This document shows positions 58,444 through 64,000 of a DNA stretch of 64,000 nt, piece after piece. Below the pieces are notes generated by a model, which searched no databases, was not told where the DNA came from, and saw only the letters and a program-made list of their open reading frames with translations. The position numbers and the translations under genes were made by a program. Source of the DNA: Voacanga thouarsii (Eukaryota > Streptophyta > Magnoliopsida > Gentianales > Apocynaceae); assembly GCA_026120185.1 (NCBI GenBank), contig JANUWF010001783.1, positions 6,603,001-6,667,000 on the forward strand, in the 5' to 3' direction. How positions within the stretch are numbered: the first letter of the stretch is position 1; each line of letters starts with the position of its first letter.

Positions 58444-58461
58444 TTCCCGGCAACAGCGCAA
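58444..58461 (-). promoter_or_regulatory. tRNA-Asp primer binding site of the gypsy element
   Basis: On + the sequence TCCCGGCAACAGCGCAA closely follows the 3' end of plant tRNA-Asp (CCCCGGCAACGGCGCCA), about six bases from the LTR border at 58,467. This fixes the element orientation as minus. Confidence 0.85.
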
Positions 58462-58466
58462 AAACT

Positions 58467-60006
58467 TGATGTGTCCAGACTTGGGCGTAAAAATCATACA
58501 AAAACTAAGCACATTCCCAATCAAGTTTAAATTAAAACGTTCAATCCAAATCACACATATGAGCAAGTGTACTCATCATTAACCGAGCATAGGGTTCAAA
58601 CGAGTGTCGATCCTCAAGGAACAAGTAGACATTAATCACCTTTCTTTCATTGTTTAACCGACTCGATAAAGTGAAAAAAAATAAATAAAAAAGAAAATAA
58701 AAGAAAATATAAATATAAATATATACATGTCAAGGATGTAGAATTATGCAATTCAAACCATCGTTTAGACAACCATGATCTTAAAGAACCCAACCATTAT
58801 CATAACTTATCATTCTTTTGGCATCATGAAAGATTAAAGTAGACTCACTTCTTTCCCAATCCATGAACCCCTATCTTCTAGGTAACTTGGCATCAAATAC
58901 TCTATCTCAACCAGTCTTACCCAAAAGATGCATTAACCACAATCCTTAATTCAAGTTCCATTCCCAAGCAAACTTAAAACATGAAATTAACTAATGAATC
59001 CATACTCTGGCAGACATCAATTAACCTTTGATTACTCTGTCCTTAGCAATTAACCCCATTCTCATGCAAGTTAAAAGACAACAAATATGAAATCAATAAA
59101 TTGACACCATCAACCCTATTCTCAAGCAAGTTAATGGAAAACAATCAATTAATCTCACAATCAACCCAGGTAATTAAATACCAAGAGTAATAATCAATTA
59201 ATCAAAAGATCAAATACCTCTAGAAATCATGAATATCTAGAACAATGTCAAATTACAATAAAACCATTAACACATCATTGTTCAAGAAAAAGAAAATAAA
59301 ATAAACGAAAGCACTCATAGACAAGCCTCCTTTTTCTTCCTTTAAAGATCTTTTTGCACAACCCTCCTTGAATTGAAGAATTCCTCCTTTGATTGAGTGA
59401 TTTTCTATGATGATCAATGAATTCTCTCATTTCCCTTGTGTTTTTCATCTATTTATAGGCTTAGGAAGTGCCTAAACTCGTAGGTACAGTGTTCTTGGCC
59501 GAGTAGAAGTTGGAAGATACTAAAACTCTACAGATTACCAAAAATCGTGTAGAAAAAATCAAGCACCGCCTTAGCTTCAGGGCACAGTCGGCGCCTCCTT
59601 GGCTCTCGGAGCTGGCACTGGTTGTGTTCTGCTTCTCTACTTGTTCGCCGATTTTTCTCCGAATTTCACGTGATGAAGACCAGAATGCAGTTGGCGCCGC
59701 CTTGACTCTTGGAGCTGGTGCCGGTTTGACTCTGTTTTGCTCTGTTTCACCAATTTTTTCGTCGCTTCGAAGATCGCGTCTACAGTGCATGGCCGGCGCC
59801 GGTTCTAGGGCCCTAGCCGACACCACCTCTCCTCTGTTTTGCGACGTTTTTATTTCATTTTATCCTAAAAATCTGGAATAATGAACAAAATTCATTTTCA
59901 ATGTTAAAATCTCAAATATGAAGGAATATAACTAGTTATTGAACAAAATATATTACAAAAGAACCTCAAATAATTAGGAAAAGTATGACTAATTTAGCCC
60001 CTATCA
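58467..60006 (-). repeat. Gypsy 5' LTR (right)
   Basis: On + it starts TGATGTGTCCAGACTTGG and ends CCCCTATCA; on - it starts TGATAGGGGC. It carries the same three GC-rich modules (59,565-59,830), here with GGCGCCGG cores, followed in transcription order by the A/T-rich stretch at 58,675-58,725. Short open frames over the modules on both strands are not genes. Confidence 0.92.
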
Positions 60007-60011
60007 CTAGT

Positions 60012-60740
60012 TGGCAACTCTGAACTACGTGCGGAGTGTGTATTAACTAAAAGTTACATATTTAATTTTTAATAGAGAATAATGAAGAATATTTCAATTC
60101 AATATAAAACTTCCATTAATTCAAATTTATGAAAGAATATACCACAAAACCATGAAAAGCTCAGAGAATAAAACGAAGGTTAGTGTCCTCAAACTGCTGC
60201 TCGACCTATGAATGATCTCTACAGAGACTTAACATATCCAGAATTGACTTATATTGGAGAGTAAATAGAGGTAATATATTTGATTTCATTCTGTTGTAAG
60301 CTCAAAACTGATAGAAGCTTAAGGAGTGAAAAGTCAAACTGGTACTCTGCCTAGTGTGAAAAGAGAACATTGCATAACTACTCAACATAGGAACTGAATT
60401 GAGCTCTTTCTTATAGATTAGAATGGCAAACTAATAAATGTCCTATTATAAATCAAATAATCATCAGTAATAGTAGTTGACAGTAGTTAAGGGAAAAATA
60501 ATAAGAAATGATGTATAAAGTTTCGAAGAAAGCAACGGGGACATACAATTCTTGTAAACTGAGCTACTTAGATTAGCAAACTCTTCACATTCATCTTGCA
60601 AGCAGCACCAAACTGAACTCATGATACCAGTTACAACCTATGTTAAACCCACAGTATTTTTCCAACACAATGTCATCAACAAGTTATAAACCTGATAGTG
60701 GTAGCCATGAAGACAAGAAAAGGGACAATGACAAAGGACC
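60012..60740. other. Possible 3' UTR or unassigned DNA
   Basis: AT-rich and without a gene. It would be the 3' untranslated region of the candidate exon described next, cut by the gypsy insertion at 60,011. Confidence 0.35.
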
Positions 60741-60863
60741 TTAAGCTCGTAGAAGTGATGTGGCTTCATGAACTAGCACCCTCTCTCTCTCTTTCTTTGT
60801 CTGAGAAACAATCCTTGTACCCTTTCTTCTCTTGAACAGAACAAAGGCAAATGCACAGATCAC
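60741..60863 (-). CDS. Candidate terminal exon of an unidentified membrane protein
   Basis: A strong acceptor on - (TTTTTTCTTTGCTTCTGTGTAG) precedes an open frame of 40 codons ending in TAA at 60,741. It begins with a hydrophobic run (VICAFAFVLF), then a basic stop-transfer stretch KRRKGTR and a charged tail with HEATSLL, like the cytosolic end of a membrane protein. I do not recognise the family. No earlier exon is visible between here and the copia elements to the right, so the gene is partial or broken. Could also be chance. Confidence 0.35.
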   Translation of the reverse strand: MICAFAFVLFKRRKGTRIVSQTKKERERVLVHEATSLLRA

Positions 60864-60984
60864 CTACACAGAAGCAAAGAAAAAAGTATGCACTTAGAAA
60901 CGTAAATGAAAATAATTGGCAATGCCATCCTTTAAGCATTTGGAAATTTGTATTCGACTAGTTACAATTAGCCACCCATATCAG

Positions 60985-61035
60985 AGATGATCAGACATAA
61001 CTCATCTATATCAGAGCTGATCAGACACCACTTTG
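60985..61035. repeat. Short tandem duplication, about 27 bp
   Basis: ATATCAGAGATGATCAGACA is followed by TATATCAGAGCTGATCAGAC. Two units. Confidence 0.7.
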
Positions 61036-61153
61036 GTGTAGAACAAAATGTGTAAAAATTGAATCTTTTTCTGCCAAGGTTCAACATAAATGAATTTCCA
61101 CGTTTGAAGAAGTGAGATTAGAGAATGAATTCAGAAGAACAATGGACAAATTT

Positions 61154-61681
61154 TGTTGGAATATTTCAAATGGATAAGATAAAGCATAGCAACAGTTTTG
61201 ACCTTTTCTCAAGCTGCTCATGACTAAGCAATACTCTATCATATGTGCACGTTCGTGATGCCGAGTATTTCTCTATATTTGCACGTTGGTTGACCAAGTT
61301 TTTTTGCAACACCCTTTGGATCCTAGATTTCTCTCATTTGAACAGTGCAAGGCTTTCAAAACTTGCCTATAAATAGAGAGCTTTCCCATGCAAACAACAC
61401 TTACTGAAAAAAAAAAAAAAAGCTTTCTTCACACTCTACAAACTCTCTTATGCACATCCTTCCTCTTCTTCTTTTGAGATAGCTGGGTTATTTCATTTAT
61501 TAGGTTTTGTTGTTCCTATATCCTATTTTCATGAATGGACTTGTTTAATCCTAGTAGGACTACTGAAATAGTCATTTTGAACAGTTTTATAATGACTAAA
61601 GACATTGTTCTATTTCTATTTTCTTAAAATTTTCTTATATTCTAAAGGATTATGGCTTCATCTAACACTCTTACTACTACT
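61154..61681 (+). mobile_element. Possible LTR remnant of another copia-like element
   Basis: Starts TGTTGGAATATTTC and contains CCTATAAATAGAGAGC (about 61,368) with CT-rich, A-run DNA downstream, as in plant copia LTRs. An ATG with GCTTCATCTAACAC follows near 61,652 before the minus-strand element begins. No primer site or second LTR seen. Confidence 0.35.
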
Positions 61682-61896
61682 TGAAAAATAAGAAGTAGAA
61701 GAGAAGTAAATGAATCCCACACCCAACATAGGGTGAGATAAGTTCTATTTATAATGAATCTGAGTTAGCTACAATGGACTAACTAAAGTAGCAAAAATAC
61801 AGCAACTAGTAAACTACTGTCCCATAAACTAGGCTGCTTCCTAAAGACTAGGAAGTAATAACATAACTAATTTAAACTAATTTGAATATTTCAACA
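61682..61896 (-). repeat. 3' LTR of the second copia element
   Basis: On - it starts TGTTGAAATATTC and has TATAAATAGAACTTATC about 145 bases in. The end is placed at TTATTTTTCA (61,682) but cannot be confirmed without the 5' LTR; it could extend to about 61,640. Confidence 0.65.
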
Positions 61897-63990
61897 GCCT
61901 CCCTCAATCTCAACCTTTTTTAGAAAGTTGAGATTGCGACGAAAGCTTGTGAAAAATTGAACAGCTAATAGTTTTGTGAATATATCAGCAACCTGGTCTT
62001 GTGATGAAATAAATCTAATGTCTAGCATCTTACGCGCCACTCTTTCACAGATAAAGTGAAAATCTACTTCAATGTGTTTTGTGCGAGCATGAAACACTAA
62101 ATTTGCTGAAAGATAGGTTGTTCCCAAATTATCATACCATAGGCACGGTGGCCTTGACTAGAATACTCCCAATTCACCAAGTAAGGACTAAATCCAAAGA
62201 ATCTCCATTGTAGCATTAGCTAGAGCCTTATACTTTGATTCAGTGCTTGATCTTGAGATAGAAGCCTGCTTGCAAGAGCCCTATGAGATAAGATTGCTGC
62301 TAAAATATACAGCGAATCCACTGGTTGACCTATGGTCATCTGAGCACCCAACCCAATTTGCGTCTGAGAAGGCGGCAACAAGAGTAGTACATGATTTTCT
62401 AATTTCAAGACCAAATTCACAAGGAAAACTTCAGATAACATAGGATGCATTTTACAACTGCCCAATGCATATCAGTGGGAGATTGTAAGAATTGACACAC
62501 CTTCTTGACTAAATAAGATATGTCAGGTCTACTGAGTGTCAAATATTATAAGGCACCAACAATTCTTCTATATCTTGTAGCTTCAGTGGTGAATAGAGCA
62601 GTAACTTGAGTTTTGGATAGCTTATCTGTGGCTGCCATGGGAGTGACTATCACTTTACAATTCTCCATGTTAGCCCGTCTAAGTAAATCACCAATGTGTT
62701 TGCGTTGTGTCAACATAATTCCATCTCTTGTCTTTGTCACTTCAATGCCAAGAAAATAATACAAACTGCCAAGGTCTTTAATAACTAAGTCCCTATGAAG
62801 TTGTCGAATTAACTCATCTGTAGGTTGAGCAGAAGGACTGACAACTATTATATCATCAACATAGATGAGCATGTAAATAGTCTTTTCACCATGACTGTAT
62901 ATAAATAATGATGTATCAACTTTCGATGGAACAAAACCAAGATCTTGTAATTTTAAACCGAGCCTTGAATACTAAGCTTAAGGCACTTGCTTAAGCCCAT
63001 ACAAGGCTTTATCCAGTTTGCAAATATGATGTGGAAAACAAGAGTTCTCATAGCCAAGAGGTTTCTCAATGTAAATAACTTCTTCCAAAATACTATGAAT
63101 AAAAGCATTTTATACATCTAGTTGTCGAAGATTTCACCTTCTAGAGATTGCAATAGAAAGAACAAGCCAAACTATAGCCGGTTTCACTACAGGACTAAAT
63201 GTATCTTCATAGTCAATACCGTACCTTTACTTGAACCCTTTAGTTACTAAACAGACTGTGTAATGATCCACAGTGCCATCTGGTTTCCTTTTTAACTTGA
63301 ACACCCATTTGCAATCAATAATGTTTAGTCCTTGCTTAAGGGGAACAAGATGCTACGTTTTGTTCTTCAGAAGAGCTGCATACTCAACATCCATTGCTTG
63401 GCGCCAATTTTGACCTTGCATTGCTTCAATATGACAGGTGGGTTCATTTGTTGTTGTAGCAGAGAATGGCCTATGTTCTGTTAGGTATCAAACAGTCTCA
63501 TCAGTATATTGATTTAGCTTATGTATATTATCTTGTAGTTGTGTACGCATGCCATGCCGAAGTGGCAGTGTTTCCTGAATAGAAGTGGCACTTGCAAGAT
63601 CAGAAGCACCAGAAGCTACGGAAGGATCAGAAGCCTCAAAAGTAGAAATAGAAGATATATAGTTGTCTCCCCTCACATGGTCAATCCCATGAGTAGTATG
63701 ACTAGAGGATGTCAGGATTTGTTGTGATAAATTAGGATGAGTATGCAAGGAAGGAAGAACAGTAGGAATATTATTGAAGTCTACCGAAAATGATTGAGAA
63801 ATATTTTCTTGTGAAAAATGAAAAACATATTCATTGAAGATAACATCACAAGAAAGGTATATTCTACCAGTAGACGTGTGAAGACATTTGTACCCTCTCA
63901 ACAATGTGTGTTTCTTGTTGTAAAACACACATTGTTGAGACCGAAACTGTAACTTATAAGCATTATAAGGACGTAAATTTGGCCAACAAG
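61891..63990 (-). pseudogene. Copia pol fragment (post-integrase, reverse transcriptase, RNase H)
   Basis: From right to left: LLRGYKCLHTSTGRIYLS and CDVIFNE (about 63,845-63,910), a Ser/Thr-rich linker, then reverse transcriptase with CKWVFKLKR (about 63,310), RQLDV (63,110-63,125), LYGLKQ (about 63,000), MLIYVDDIIVVS (62,872 downward, catalytic YVDD intact) and DLGSLYYFLGIEV. RNase H is in pieces and ends with [13 protein letters not shown] and [10 protein letters not shown]. The stop codon overlaps the LTR start. Several stops and frameshifts (near 62,550, 62,470 and 62,150, and in 63,000-63,300) make it non-functional. It differs in sequence and LTR from the copia element at 45-50 kb, so it is another family. 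Confidence 0.88.
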
Positions 63991-64000
63991 CAGAACCAAA

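Larger units (their letters stand above)
51175..60011 (-). mobile_element. Ty3/gypsy-type LTR retrotransposon lacking pol (non-autonomous)
   Basis: LTRs at 51,180-52,720 and 58,467-60,006 are flanked by the identical 5-bp duplication CTAGT (51,175-51,179 and 60,007-60,011). CCCGGCAACAGCGC at 58,447 matches the 3' end of plant tRNA-Asp, so the primer site lies next to the right LTR and the element reads on the - strand. The purine tract GTGTGGGGGAATA abuts the left LTR. Internal DNA (5.75 kb) has gag and one further ORF, but I find no protease, reverse transcriptase, RNase H or integrase. Gag style and the tRNA-Asp primer point to the Athila/Tat branch. About nine differences in the first 155 aligned LTR bases suggest a fairly old insertion. 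Confidence 0.9.
61682..64000 (-). mobile_element. Second Ty1/copia element, 3' half (cut by window edge)
   Basis: A 3' LTR and the RNase H, reverse transcriptase and post-integrase parts of pol are visible, all on the - strand. The 5' part lies beyond 64,000. The polypurine tract TTGAGGGAGGC (about 61,897-61,907) abuts the LTR start TGTTGAAATATT at 61,896. Confidence 0.88.

Noticed and set aside
59461..59881. Two overlapping frames of about 120 codons on opposite strands
   Set aside because: They lie inside the gypsy LTR across the GC-rich modules; the equivalent frames are broken in the other LTR.

Overview
This is nuclear DNA of a flowering plant, most likely a eudicot. The window looks heterochromatic or pericentromeric and I see no clearly intact host gene in it. 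The plant assignment rests on the spliced genes (GT..AG introns), two Ty1/copia elements, a Ty3/gypsy element primed by tRNA-Asp, a FAR1/MULE transposase, a plant Ulp1-type transposon gene and remains of a raffinose synthase gene. I cannot name the species.

Layout. (1) 1 to about 23,540: an uninterrupted AT-rich satellite array with a monomer of about 265-270 bp. From about 1.8 to 15.15 kb it is organised as a higher-order repeat of up to 15 distinguishable monomers. One is a truncated monomer of about 148 bp that marks each copy. Beyond 15.15 kb the monomers lose this order. (2) About 24.5 to 43.9 kb: a decayed Mutator-like region. A multi-exon Ulp1/C48-like pseudogene lies on the + strand (25,716-29,841) and a FAR1-type MULE transposase pseudogene on the - strand (43,543-37,055). 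They converge. Both are flanked by a degenerate GTTCATGTG minisatellite that runs forward on the left side and reversed on the right side. Two unidentified small genes lie between them. The transposase is split by a 4.29-kb TG...CA element with a 5-bp target duplication, probably a large solo LTR. (3) 44.1 to 44.4 kb: a short GC-richer block with two strong dyads. (4) 44,625-50,678 (-): the 3' part of a raffinose synthase (GH36) pseudogene, with a decayed 4.7-kb copia element inserted inside its last exon. (5) 51,175-60,011: a gypsy element on the - strand with 1.54-kb LTRs. It keeps gag and a 'putative plant transposon protein' ORF but has no pol. (6) 60 to 61.7 kb: a candidate terminal exon of an unidentified membrane protein and an LTR-like remnant. 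(7) 61.68 to 64.0 kb: the 3' half of a second copia element on the - strand, cut by the window edge.

The history reads as repeated nesting of transposons into already decaying genes beside a satellite block. No set of genes here works together as a living pathway. The most unusual structures are the nested higher-order satellite, the mirrored Ulp1/FAR1 arrangement, and the two insertion sites that can be read back to an uninterrupted coding frame. All identifications are from reading the sequence by eye.
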